This document shows, one piece after another, positions 51,901 through 60,828 of a stretch of DNA of 64,000 nt. The notes under the pieces are model-generated. The model searched no databases. It saw only the letters and a program-made list of their open reading frames with translations, and was not told where the DNA came from. Position numbers and translations under genes: made by a program. This DNA is from TOLSYN sp963849065 (GTDB lineage Bacteria > Acidobacteriota > Terriglobia > Terriglobales > Acidobacteriaceae). Each line of letters opens with the position of its first letter. The stretch's first letter is position 1. The stretch spans positions 1-64,000 of the forward strand of contig CAWKFM010000002.1 of assembly GCA_963849065.1 (NCBI GenBank), in the 5' to 3' direction.

Positions 51901-54900
51901 GTCATAATCTCAACATAGATCCGCGCGCCGTCGTGGTTGTCAGAAACGGCAAGCAGGTCGCTGCCCGCCGAATCGACGCCCTTTTGCGCAAACTCGCGCG
52001 CTTGCTGCAACAGGCCCCAGCCTTCAAGACGCGTCGCTACGGCAAAGAAGTTGGCAGGCTTTTCAGGGCGATTCTCGATCAGCGCGCTGCTCAATGCGGC
52101 AACCGTCTCCGCTGTCTTGCCCTGGCGCGCACGGAGCTCAGCCACCTTTGCCATCCACCGTGTGTCGTGGTAGTTCAGCTCGAACAACTTCTGATATTCG
52201 GATGCGGATTCGTCGAAGCGCATCAGGCGCTCGAGCAGTTCCGCGCGTGCCGTGCGAAGATCGACGCGGTCGGGCCGAATCGTGATTGCAGTCGCGTAGG
52301 TCTCAACCGCAGCCGTATAGTCCTCAACCTGCGTCTGAATCTTCGCCAGCACCATGGGCCACCGATAATCGTGCGGCGACTGCGTGATGGTGTTGCCGTA
52401 GTAGACGAGCAGCTGCTGCTGGCGGCCGTTGCGCTGCGCATAGAGCGCCGCCTCGGAAATCAACGCATCGTCTTCCGGATAGCGATTGATGACTTCAATG
52501 TACTGGTCAACGGCATCGGCATAGTCCTTCAGGCGCGTCAGCGCAGGAATCATGCCGCGGCGCAGCATAGCAATCTGGCGGGTACGAACGTCTTGAGGAA
52601 CTTGTGACTTTCTGAACTCCTCAATCGTCTCAAGGCTGAATTTCTTGAGTCCCTCGTCGTCTCCGGAGCGGGAATACATTTCCGCCATCGCCGCCAGATA
52701 TTCATCGTTGTAGGGCGCGCCGGATAGAAGCTGCGTGAGCAGCCGTCGGGATTGTTCGTATTGTCCGGACTCGGAGGCCTTGTGCGCGGCTTCCAGGCGA
52801 AACTGCGCGCTCAACGCAGGATAGGCGTCATTGGCCGCCTGCAGAAGAACATCGATCGCACGCTGCCACTCTTTATTCTGCCAGTAGAAGTCAGCGGTTG
52901 ATCGGACGACGCCAAGAATCTTCGGGTTCTCGTGATAGAGTGCTTCGACATTGCGCTGCGCCTGTTGATTGTCTTTCTTCGCCTCATAGAACCGAACCAG
53001 CGAATAGCGGAGCTCAAGTTTGCGCACCGGGTCTGTGGTAACGGCAGCCTGCTTCTCCAGAACTTTCTCTTGCACCGTCTCCAGAGACTTCTGTCGCGCC
53101 GTCTCCTCCAGCCACTCCAGAATGTCCAGCGAACTCGTGCGCTCACAAATTGCAGCCAAAAGTTGCTCTACAACCTTCGGGCGGTTTTGAGTTTCGAGTA
53201 CCGCAACGCGAAGCTTGATCGCGCTGATACTGGGGGAGGCTCCTTCGGTCAACGGCGCAGTGGCGCGATCGACTTCGTCCCGCACGGCCTTTCGGCGCGC
53301 GAGATCCAAAAGCCGGTTATACGGACGGGAACCTTCTTGCTCCTTCAGTGCTCCCTTGATGTATTCAGCAATGGCTTGCGGGAATTGCTGTTTACCCTCG
53401 TAGATTGCGCCTGCCTCGTAGGCGTAAAGCGAGGGATCACCGAGCTTAGCGCGGCCCGCATCGAGCAGCTTGAGTGCGGAGTCATAATCAAAGTAGTCCC
53501 AATAGACGGTAGCGGCATCCAGATAGGCCTGGGGCTCTCCAGGATGAACTTGTGCAATGCGGTTCAAATATGGCGCCGCACGCTCGAACAGCTCACGGTC
53601 GCCGAGCACATCGCCAATGCTGGCCAGCGTGTCACGGTTGCCGGGATCGGCGTTGTAGAGGTTCTCTTCAATTCCGACCGCGATCTCCGTATTACGAGGG
53701 TCGAAAGCGGCAAGCGAACGATGAACAGCAGCAGATCGGCGTCCTAGTTCCATGTCGGCGGGATATTGCTGCGCCAGCGCATACATTACAGGCGCAGCCT
53801 CTTCAAAGTGCGAACGCCAAAACTTCGCTTCACCCACAAAACGGGCCGCGACCGGGTTGCCGCTGGCCAGATCATTCCATTGCTCCCGTTGTATGGACGC
53901 CTCTGACCGATCAAGATCCGCGAGTTCCTGATCGAGGCGGCCAGTGCGTGACAGGTATTCGAAATATTGATCTCGCAGGTCTTCTGATTCCCACCAGTGC
54001 TGACGCAGCAGGCCCTCCCATTTGTCGCTCTGCATTTTGCGATAAGCGCCCATCAAGTTCCGGACAAAGAGCAGGTCATGGGGAAACCGTGCAAGCGCAA
54101 ATTCGTTAAGGCGCGTGTAGTATTGGTCTCCGCTAACAACATCCGAGAAGTAACTATCGAGTTCGGTGCCCGAGAAAATCTTTACAACCTGTTCGCTGAG
54201 ATGGGAGAAGTCGGCATCACGTTTCTGCCGGAGGTAAAAGCGTGCGAGCTTGTGGTACCAGGAGCGATCAGGAAACTGTTGTATGGCGCGCTCGTAGACC
54301 TGTTCTTGTTCCTGCCCAAGGCTGTTCTGCTCCAGGAATTGCGCGAGCCGCTCATAGAGTCCTGGATCGTTCGGGTTGCGATCTACTTCCTTGCGCAAAA
54401 CTGTGAGCGCCTCAGGCAGATGCTTCATCGACGCAAGCCGCGAGAGATATCGTTCAAGAAAGTCCGAGTACCAAGCCTGCACGCTCTTTGTCGCAGAGGT
54501 ATCGGTGGAGGATTGCGTCGAGAATGCCTGGTTCTGCGGCACCTGCCCGCTCTGCCCTGATTCGCCTTGAGACTCGGCTTCATCAAAGGTCGATGCCTCC
54601 GTCTCTGCGTCACGCGGCGGATCAGGTGCCTCCATTGTTTTCACTCCGAGGGGAACGCCATCCGAGCGTCTGGCGAGTTCGGCAAGCTCCGCATCGTAAA
54701 GCGCGAATTCCTCCTGGGTCCGGTTTTCGCGGGCGTATGCATCTGCCAGGAGCAACGCAACCCGATCGCGTTCGGGATCATTTGAGAATGTCTTGAGAAA
54801 TTGCTGGCCATCGCGAATCACAGCCCCGCTTTCTCCGTAAGCCGCGTAGGTCTCTACGAGGCGCGCGCGCAGGCCAGCGCGCAGCCTCGAGTTTGGAAAA

Positions 54901-56288
54901 CGTTCGTCGAACAGGACAGATAGTTGCGCAGCTTCCGCCCGATGGAAGTAAGGAACCGCCCGTTGTTCCTCATCTGAATAGGTATACGCAGGCGAGGTCG
55001 TGTTCAACACCAGCGAGAGAATGCCGTTCAGGTATCCTGGCCCGCGATCCATGGTGCCAATGTCACGATACATCGAGAGCTCGCCGCCGCCCACGCGAAC
55101 GTCCTGCTCAGGGGCATCCAGGAGAACATTTACCAGTCCGGCCAGCGCCAGTTCCTGCGCGTCTTCTCTGTCGTAGGTGTTATAGAGTGCGTAGTAATAG
55201 CGAGCCGCTTCAGGATAATTCTTGATACCCTCGTTCAGCTTCGCCAGCGTGTAGAGTTCCTGCGAGTTCCACTTTGCATTGCGCTGATCTTTGCGGAGAC
55301 GATACTGGGTCAGGGTCTGTTGCGCGGCATCGGCTCTTCCCTGCCGCTGATAGAAATAGAAAATACGGGCGGCCGCATTCAGGTCGTCGGGATTGTGCTC
55401 AAGCGCGGCGCGTGCATCATCGAGATATCTACTCAGCGAGCGGGTCTCCGACATTAAAGCGAAGTAGCCATCGATCAATTCCTGCGGCCACAACGGCTGA
55501 AAGTGGGTGTCGTAGATCGCCAGTCCTTGCTCGATAGAGCCCCTCTTGTATTCGAGTAGCGCGCGCTGCTTGACTGGAAGAACCTCATCTCCAGGAACGG
55601 CCGAGTGATATCTCGTTATGAGCTTCTCCGCTTCCGTAAAAGACTTGTGATCGAGCAGAAACTGAAAGTAGCGGCTGTAAACCCCTGGCTGTTTAGGATA
55701 ACGCTCAAGCCACGCGCCATAGGCCTGTTCGGAAACATCGGTTGGCAATGCATTCTCCGCGATGACATTGAGGCAACGCTCGAATGCCCGCCACGAGGGC
55801 TGGCGCTCCACCGGAGTACGATTTTCCGCAACCGGCGTAGGGGCGCGGCCAACAAGGGTAAGCACCGCGATCTCATCTACGGGACGAAGGCGCCTCTTGT
55901 AGAAATCGGCCAGCGCCAGTTCCGCCTTGATCCGATCCGGTGCCGCCTCCGTGTATTTCTTCCAGTCTGACTCCGCCGCCACAAAGTCCAGCGACGCTTC
56001 CTCGTTGAGAGCGCGAAGAGAATAAAGTTCTGCTGTTGGCTGCCGCTTAATCAGGTCGCTCAACAGCGGCGTCGCCTCCCGTGGAGGTCGCAACCCAAAG
56101 ACTTTACTTATGGGCATCGGCATCCAGCGATAGAGCGCTGCTTCAATCACGGAACCGGACTCGGCGTTTTTCCACGCCTCCGTTGCCCGCGCGCCGCTTA
56201 CGATTGCTGGAACAAGCAGAAGTACTGCACAGCAGCACCACAAGATGCGGCTGGGACCGGCGAATGATGCATTACGGAAGCACTTCAA
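48900..56288 (-). CDS. giant exported TPR protein (2,462 residues)
   Basis: A 2,462-residue protein. The start is a TTG at 56288 with AGGAGG six bases upstream, inside the end of the VIT/VWA gene; an upstream frame to 56435 has no such site and duplicates that gene. A leader or anchor (ILWCCCAVLLLVPAIVSGA) follows. Nearly all of the chain is tetratricopeptide-type hairpins, some 50 or more, for example TAELYSLRALNEEASLDFV, PEALTVLRKEVDRNPNDPGL, YAEAGKIDRAVDDYKRSLEL and ALETSLRYYRMALNGKI. An acidic low-complexity insert lies near residue 550-630. It would form a very long periplasmic superhelix, likely a scaffold for the other products of the operon. Confidence 0.88.
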   Translation of the reverse strand: MKCFRNASFAGPSRILWCCCAVLLLVPAIVSGARATEAWKNAESGSVIEAALYRWMPMPISKVFGLRPPREATPLLSDLIKRQPTAELYSLRALNEEASLDFVAAESDWKKYTEAAPDRIKAELALADFYKRRLRPVDEIAVLTLVGRAPTPVAENRTPVERQPSWRAFERCLNVIAENALPTDVSEQAYGAWLERYPKQPGVYSRYFQFLLDHKSFTEAEKLITRYHSAVPGDEVLPVKQRALLEYKRGSIEQGLAIYDTHFQPLWPQELIDGYFALMSETRSLSRYLDDARAALEHNPDDLNAAARIFYFYQRQGRADAAQQTLTQYRLRKDQRNAKWNSQELYTLAKLNEGIKNYPEAARYYYALYNTYDREDAQELALAGLVNVLLDAPEQDVRVGGGELSMYRDIGTMDRGPGYLNGILSLVLNTTSPAYTYSDEEQRAVPYFHRAEAAQLSVLFDERFPNSRLRAGLRARLVETYAAYGESGAVIRDGQQFLKTFSNDPERDRVALLLADAYARENRTQEEFALYDAELAELARRSDGVPLGVKTMEAPDPPRDAETEASTFDEAESQGESGQSGQVPQNQAFSTQSSTDTSATKSVQAWYSDFLERYLSRLASMKHLPEALTVLRKEVDRNPNDPGLYERLAQFLEQNSLGQEQEQVYERAIQQFPDRSWYHKLARFYLRQKRDADFSHLSEQVVKIFSGTELDSYFSDVVSGDQYYTRLNEFALARFPHDLLFVRNLMGAYRKMQSDKWEGLLRQHWWESEDLRDQYFEYLSRTGRLDQELADLDRSEASIQREQWNDLASGNPVAARFVGEAKFWRSHFEEAAPVMYALAQQYPADMELGRRSAAVHRSLAAFDPRNTEIAVGIEENLYNADPGNRDTLASIGDVLGDRELFERAAPYLNRIAQVHPGEPQAYLDAATVYWDYFDYDSALKLLDAGRAKLGDPSLYAYEAGAIYEGKQQFPQAIAEYIKGALKEQEGSRPYNRLLDLARRKAVRDEVDRATAPLTEGASPSISAIKLRVAVLETQNRPKVVEQLLAAICERTSSLDILEWLEETARQKSLETVQEKVLEKQAAVTTDPVRKLELRYSLVRFYEAKKDNQQAQRNVEALYHENPKILGVVRSTADFYWQNKEWQRAIDVLLQAANDAYPALSAQFRLEAAHKASESGQYEQSRRLLTQLLSGAPYNDEYLAAMAEMYSRSGDDEGLKKFSLETIEEFRKSQVPQDVRTRQIAMLRRGMIPALTRLKDYADAVDQYIEVINRYPEDDALISEAALYAQRNGRQQQLLVYYGNTITQSPHDYRWPMVLAKIQTQVEDYTAAVETYATAITIRPDRVDLRTARAELLERLMRFDESASEYQKLFELNYHDTRWMAKVAELRARQGKTAETVAALSSALIENRPEKPANFFAVATRLEGWGLLQQAREFAQKGVDSAGSDLLAVSDNHDGARIYVEIMTRLRQQDAAYSRLQLAVADATSLGAVASVAVKQVEKNGIVSITDQQWRDRALEARRSTARAGLQTAMQAMGQSAGQYFTPEEKVQFSTWLDERARKGTDDELEFRFLPAADAAGLPDLQARWLEQLMLSNHAERSGTFKSRLVELQTRRMRFEELGVALEAFAQKLTPQQGRNGVLVEASKAYRSGSLNDAEFSVLKRIGLESGGDVRGRYFELLLQRAPQELVQLAGSSRDGVGDAACQFVVVHGPAGLAQAAVDARGRSLAPVWTKAYSALTGFYYSDRSPAVNAAFLNALGDGTIGERLGKPVDREQQLAGNTWFYYGSRYGEWLGSSHSGDPEDFVPAQLEQSPASASGYIAVAEYYAEAGKIDRAVDDYKRSLELAANRADIHDRIAVLYWRQHKRNEAVEEWRKALELLDAQVHLRVVPPSFWPTFDYVMNHIGNRHVAAEVRSQSNAVLQDYVRQNGTYQVDDLLRSAYIAMGDPQSAVAYMLELVSIAPEPSAVLELLVHSDWIPAKVRNPIYEQIIARSQDRLRTTEGIARQYAEENLRSWQDRYAMHLVELREFDQAAAVLQPQADPSAQELEIRYRVALAKNQFDSILEQYRANPEKAPKADTLHTVAVALQGAGQRPAARKLLEYLFEQEIAAHQLDSGNMLGLAEIRLQDGDTAGAMDVLRRLVLVVGQPFENLDPAATLLSHNGRHAEAVEFLSVLARAKPWDESARMHLAQEEIAVGQDAAGARARATSVATDSQAAYTVRLAAAAILTGSGPELGSGELDFVAHGSGTADKPYFYAARLTAAKTTTDAALSARLLGNALADAPDRDTVRVPLFYAFAALKQDQLALSDIEPLLRVGYLMGLSRHVSRSYDQDAALEDSEAGELDDAAGGVPASSERNEAPPGDRAVLAFAVAKSYANLGALETSLRYYRMALNGKISDTTRAEVTRSINEVRGAIRRNANNARRMPVIHKEIDQDHLVRPRLVAVQNASPPAKADGNPKEGGAQ

Positions 56289-58638
56289 TTCGCACCTCCT
56301 GCGTTCCAATATTGTGGGCAACATCTTCGGCGATGACGGTGAGTGCGTAGGTTCCCGCCGGAAGGTCGGACGGAATCTGCAGTTCTCCGGTATTCGCGCT
56401 TGCCTTCTGGTTCCAGCGCAATGGAACCGGGGCAATTCCTTCCAGGCGCGCGGTAAGCGTGCGGGTATTTGCCGTGGCAGTTACCTTCAAAGGAATCGTG
56501 TCGCCACGGTGATACCGGCGGCCGTCGAGCCGAATGTTTACCACGGGTGGCGTACTGGCGATGACAAACGTCTTCGATTCTCGATAGGTGTGCCCAGCGT
56601 CGTCGCGCAGCACCAAACCCACGCTATAGGTCCCGTCCCGCATATCGTCGGGGGCGAGGAAGCGGGTTTGCCATACGTTCTCGTCTTGGAGGTAACGCAG
56701 GCGTTTTGTCAGCCCGAAAGGGAAAACCGCCACCACCGAATGAATCGACTCATCCGTGTGTACGCGCAGGACCGGATCACCGGGACGAATCACGCGCGGC
56801 CGCAAGAGCGCCCGCGGTACCGCCAGAAACGATGTATATGGTGTAACGAACTTATATTTGCGCGAAAGACGGATGATTTCCTCTACGGTCTTCTCATCCT
56901 CACCCTCGCGCTCGATCTTCTCCAGCAAGGCATCCACGCGTGCGCGCGCCCAGAGCCGGGGCAACTGCGGGTGCTCTAAGGATTGAGCCGGAAGTTCCGC
57001 GGCGCTCTTCATCTCGAACGGAGCACCGTCGCGGACGCCGTGAACCGACATTTCAACTTTCCCAGAAGGTGTGCCGTACTGGCCGACCCACGATGCGACG
57101 GAGCCGCCAAATGCGCTGTCCTGCAGCGGGTAAACCATCTGCACGGAATCCTCCGGTACCACCCTGAAATCGAGCTGCGCAACCGGGTTGCGCCCGATCT
57201 TCGAGACAAAGGCTTTCAACTTGAAATCGACCGGCTCGGTTGACAACACGTTTTCAATCGCACCGTCATTGCGGGCCAGCATGCGCAGTAGGGGAAGGTT
57301 TGCATCATCTCCCACGGCGAACACATAGGTGCGCGGCCGTCCGGACTCCGGCACCCCCGTCCATCGCTCGCCATACCACTTGGCAAGGCTCCCGGTTTGG
57401 ATGAGTCCCCTGGTTGCGCCACCATCGGTCAACAACAGCATGTAGGCGTCACCGTGAACTTTGTCGAATTGCGCAAGTCCCGCGCCAAGCGCCTGCTGCA
57501 GGTCTGTTCCGCCTCGCAAACGGCTGGCGCGGACAAAATCCAAAGCTTTCTGGACGTTGTCGCGCCCGGCTGGAATTAACTCCGGCTGGAAGGCTGCCAC
57601 CTTGTTGTTGAAGAGCAAAAGGTTGAAGTGGTCTTCCGGGCGCAATGAACGGAGAACGGTCTCCAGCGCAGCATAGCTTCGTTCCAGCTTCTCCCACTGC
57701 ATGGAAAGCGAGTTGTCGAGCAGAATAACAAGGTTTCGAGGTGCGGCTCCCTTGCTTTCTGCTTCGGCGCCCGTCCCAATCAGGACCTGGGCCTCGAAGA
57801 ATCCCGGCTCATCGTGAATGCGAACCGGGGACTTCTCCGCTGCATCCGGCTGGCCGGAATCGGGATTGCGGTAGGTGATGATGTCCAGTGTGTCCGCCTG
57901 CTTCGTGTCGAGCTGATATTGCAGGGCAAAGTCTTCCGCAAGCTGCACATTCTGCCCCGCAAAACTCGCCTTCACCAAGTGGCCATCATGGGCCGTCACC
58001 TTCATCGGATAGGTAGAACCGATGAACTGGAAATCCGATAACTCATGAGACGAGTGCAGTTCAAATTCGATGCTGAGCCTACCTGCAGCCTGCGCCTGAT
58101 ATGCATCGGGATGAATGGGAATGGCAAAGAACGATTTCAGGTTCTCAACAGGAATGTTCTCGTGATATTCGAATTCGAGGCGCTTGGTGCCATAGGCAGG
58201 GATAGGAACGATGCGCGCACTGAATGCCGCGCTGCGCCGAGCCTCTTCCACTCCGCGCTCTCCCATCTGCAGCAGGCCGGGGTCAATCGCCTGCTGCTTG
58301 GCTTGGCTGTAGATCTGGTTGGCGCGTTTGCGTTCCAGAATCACGGCCGGTATCCGGGTCGGGCCGTCCCACACGGCAAAGTCGCTGACGGTGGCCCGGC
58401 TGGGCAGAGCGAATATGTAGTTTCCCTCTTCGATGTTGCCGGTATGATTGCCGAAGATCTGACGGACGTCTACCCGGGCCACGCCATTGTCGATGGTGAC
58501 GTGAATCTCCATCTCATCGAGCGAGAGAATCGAGGCATCCGGCTGGCTCTTATCGCGTGGAATCAGAACGCCCGCGTCGGCCAGCGCCGCTCCAACCAGG
58601 CAAGCAACCAACAGCAGCACGTGCAGTACCCGTTTCAT
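56272..58638 (-). CDS. VIT and von Willebrand A domain protein
   Basis: A 788-residue exported protein from the ATG at 58638, which overlaps the stop of the propeller gene (ATGA). Leader VLHVLLLVACLVGAALADAG. Residues 40-170 are a VIT domain (EMEIHVTIDNGVARVDVRQIF, NYIFALPSRATVSDFAVW, ERKRANQIYSQAKQQAIDPG). Residues 300-480 are a VWA domain with an intact metal site (D308-N-S-L-S312, RGGTDLQQAL, LLTDGG). The last 100 residues are Ig-like (PPVVNIRLDGRRYHRGDTIP). VIT-VWA proteins bind proteins by a Mg-dependent adhesion site. Here it should face the periplasm with the TPR scaffold. No sortase or anchor motif is visible at its end. Confidence 0.92.
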   Translation of the reverse strand: MKRVLHVLLLVACLVGAALADAGVLIPRDKSQPDASILSLDEMEIHVTIDNGVARVDVRQIFGNHTGNIEEGNYIFALPSRATVSDFAVWDGPTRIPAVILERKRANQIYSQAKQQAIDPGLLQMGERGVEEARRSAAFSARIVPIPAYGTKRLEFEYHENIPVENLKSFFAIPIHPDAYQAQAAGRLSIEFELHSSHELSDFQFIGSTYPMKVTAHDGHLVKASFAGQNVQLAEDFALQYQLDTKQADTLDIITYRNPDSGQPDAAEKSPVRIHDEPGFFEAQVLIGTGAEAESKGAAPRNLVILLDNSLSMQWEKLERSYAALETVLRSLRPEDHFNLLLFNNKVAAFQPELIPAGRDNVQKALDFVRASRLRGGTDLQQALGAGLAQFDKVHGDAYMLLLTDGGATRGLIQTGSLAKWYGERWTGVPESGRPRTYVFAVGDDANLPLLRMLARNDGAIENVLSTEPVDFKLKAFVSKIGRNPVAQLDFRVVPEDSVQMVYPLQDSAFGGSVASWVGQYGTPSGKVEMSVHGVRDGAPFEMKSAAELPAQSLEHPQLPRLWARARVDALLEKIEREGEDEKTVEEIIRLSRKYKFVTPYTSFLAVPRALLRPRVIRPGDPVLRVHTDESIHSVVAVFPFGLTKRLRYLQDENVWQTRFLAPDDMRDGTYSVGLVLRDDAGHTYRESKTFVIASTPPVVNIRLDGRRYHRGDTIPLKVTATANTRTLTARLEGIAPVPLRWNQKASANTGELQIPSDLPAGTYALTVIAEDVAHNIGTQEVRIEVLP

Positions 58639-60566
58639 CGTTCCAACCTTTGTTCGGGAATCCGCAACAGCCCGTTGTCGGTCCCCACGTAGACAAATCC
58701 GTTCGAAACAGCCAACGCCGTAACATTGAGCGAGGGCAGACCTTCCGTCAGTGCAAACCACCGGCTCGACTTGCGATCCATCACATACAAACCCCGCCCC
58801 ATGGAGCCGGCAAGTACCACGTGATCGGTTGCCAACATTGCATTGGGATTAATCACCAGGTTGCCGCTGGCGCCATCACTCGCCTCGAACTTACCGGAGG
58901 AGTCCATGCGAGCGATGCCGGCTCCGTAAGTGCCGACCCACCAATCGCTGCCGAGTGAAATCACGGCGGTGATCCAGTTGTGCTTGAGGGCGGAGGTCGC
59001 GGTCGTATAGCTGGCGCGGATCTGATCGCCCTCCAGCAGGCTGACTCCGCCCAGTGTCCCGGCCAGCACATACGGACCGTTCGTTGCCACCGTGTACACG
59101 TGGTTGTTGACCAGACCATGAAATGCGTAAAGGCTGCGCATCCCGTCCGAGTCCATAAAGGTGAGCCCGGCCGGGGTGGCAACCACAATCCCGTCCCGAT
59201 AAGGTGCAACGTCCGTCACATGGTCGGAGATCAGCCCTTCGGCTTTGCCAATCACCTGCTTGAGGTTTCCCTGGGCGTCAAAGAGAACCAGTCCGTTGGC
59301 CGTTGCCACCGCGGTCGCTCCCCGTAGCAGGTTCGGCTCGATCCGGTTCACGCAGAAAACATGATCGTCTTCCACATGGCGGGCGTGCTCACTGGTGCCC
59401 TCGACAATGTCGAGCCCCCGATCAAAATAGCCCACCCATAGGCGGCCTGCACCGTCCACCGCAAGAGCGGACACGTTGCCATCCGTCAGCAGTCCGCCGG
59501 ATGGATCAAGCACCCGTTTCCAGCCGCCCGTTGTCTGCCGCGCATAGACCCCGGACTCGGTAACAGCGTAGAGCATTTCCCCGCCGCGAAACAGTTGCTC
59601 GACGCCAGCGAGTTCCCCAAGTGGAGAAAGCTCCCGGGAATCGCGCGTTCTGCGCTCCATGGGGATTTCAAGGATGCCATCGTCCATGGTCCCGGCTAGT
59701 ACGGTTTTGTCCCGAATGAGAAGGGTGCGCACAAATGCTCCGGGCGCCAGCGCACGCACAAACTGGCCCGAGTCGAACTCCGCGATGCCGTTGGGCCCTC
59801 CCACATATGCATGCGCGCCGGCGACAGCGATGGTGAAGACGCGTACGTCCGGCAATCCATTCGCTTCGTTAAACCATTCGGTACTGCCGCCGTGCCAATG
59901 TGCGACGCCCCGATCCAGTGTTCCAATCCATAGATCGGTCTCGCTGCCCACCAGGTCCGTGACGTAAAGCTGTTCCAGTGTTGGATGGAATGGACTGAGG
60001 CGCTGCCCGTCGTAAAGCAACAATCCGTGTTTCGCATTGCCGATGAGCAGGTGACCAGAGGCCGTGGGGAGGATGGCCGTGACATGCCTCAGATCGCGAT
60101 CTTCGGGCAGAATCTGCCGGAAGCCTGAGCCGTTGAAGGCGAGGATGCCTGCCCCGTCTGTGGCAATCACCAATTCCTGCTCGCGGGTACCCGCCAGCAG
60201 GGCTGGCACTACCCGCACCAGCGGCGCCGGCGGCAGCTCACGGCCAACGCGAAAATCGCGAACAGGCCGCCCTCCTTCGTCGTACTCAAACAAGCCAGCC
60301 GGGCCAGCTACAAAAAGATGCCCCTTGAACACCGTCGCTTGGCTGAATACCCTTGGGGCGCTCACCCACTCGAATCCGCTATCGGCGGCCGGTGACAACG
60401 GAAGAACAGTGAACTTCAGGTTCGATTCCGCACGCTCCGTCTCCTTTGCCCACCGCAGGGCAACCCCAGCCCGCCAGAAGACCATTCCAACAATCGCGAT
60501 GGCCGCCCCGAAAAGAGCGACTGCCACCAGCAACCACTGCTTCCGCGCGTTGATCGAGCCCGTCAT
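58635..60566 (-). CDS. membrane-anchored beta-propeller protein
   Basis: A 643-residue protein and the first gene of the six-gene operon. One N-terminal membrane helix (WLLVAVALFGAAIAIVGMVF) is followed by a periplasmic propeller built of about 12 or more blades of the two-component-regulator/ligand-biogenesis type: SGHLLIGNAKHGLLLYDGQR, DLWIGTLDRGVAHWHGGS, AYVGGPNGIAEFDSGQF, RLWVGYFDRGLDIVEG and FVYVGTDNGLLRIPEQ. There is no histidine kinase or cyclase after the propeller, so it is not a sensor kinase. It is more likely a binding platform. A short TATAGT -10-like element lies about 20 bases upstream. Confidence 0.88.
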   Translation of the reverse strand: MTGSINARKQWLLVAVALFGAAIAIVGMVFWRAGVALRWAKETERAESNLKFTVLPLSPAADSGFEWVSAPRVFSQATVFKGHLFVAGPAGLFEYDEGGRPVRDFRVGRELPPAPLVRVVPALLAGTREQELVIATDGAGILAFNGSGFRQILPEDRDLRHVTAILPTASGHLLIGNAKHGLLLYDGQRLSPFHPTLEQLYVTDLVGSETDLWIGTLDRGVAHWHGGSTEWFNEANGLPDVRVFTIAVAGAHAYVGGPNGIAEFDSGQFVRALAPGAFVRTLLIRDKTVLAGTMDDGILEIPMERRTRDSRELSPLGELAGVEQLFRGGEMLYAVTESGVYARQTTGGWKRVLDPSGGLLTDGNVSALAVDGAGRLWVGYFDRGLDIVEGTSEHARHVEDDHVFCVNRIEPNLLRGATAVATANGLVLFDAQGNLKQVIGKAEGLISDHVTDVAPYRDGIVVATPAGLTFMDSDGMRSLYAFHGLVNNHVYTVATNGPYVLAGTLGGVSLLEGDQIRASYTTATSALKHNWITAVISLGSDWWVGTYGAGIARMDSSGKFEASDGASGNLVINPNAMLATDHVVLAGSMGRGLYVMDRKSSRWFALTEGLPSLNVTALAVSNGFVYVGTDNGLLRIPEQRLER

Positions 60567-60828
60567 TGCATTGTGCTCTCAACTATACCCGACGAATTAA
60601 GTTCTGCAGAATCTTTGTGGCCTCTGCTAGCTCCAGCCACGAAAGCATCGCGTTCCGGGGATAGTGAGCTAGATGGCCTGTTTGCGACAACTAACTGGAA
60701 ACTGCCCCGGTTTCAGAGTAGATTCCCAACGTGCGCCAGCTCACCAACTCGGCCGGAGTCGGCATCTACCAACGCTCGCATTTCTTTGTGCCGCAGCTGG
60801 ATTTTAGTAGAGGAGCCGAAAAAGGCCG
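60567..60828. other. divergent intergenic region
   Basis: It holds the start region of the leftward six-gene operon (TATAGT on the minus strand near 60580), the right half of a dispersed repeat (60655-60697) and the GAGGAGC ribosome site of the rightward gene. Confidence 0.4.
60655..60697 (+). repeat. dispersed palindromic repeat, copy H (right half)
   Basis: GGGATAGTGAGCTAGATGGCC, then TGTTTGCGACAACTAAC. The left stem is missing. Confidence 0.5.
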
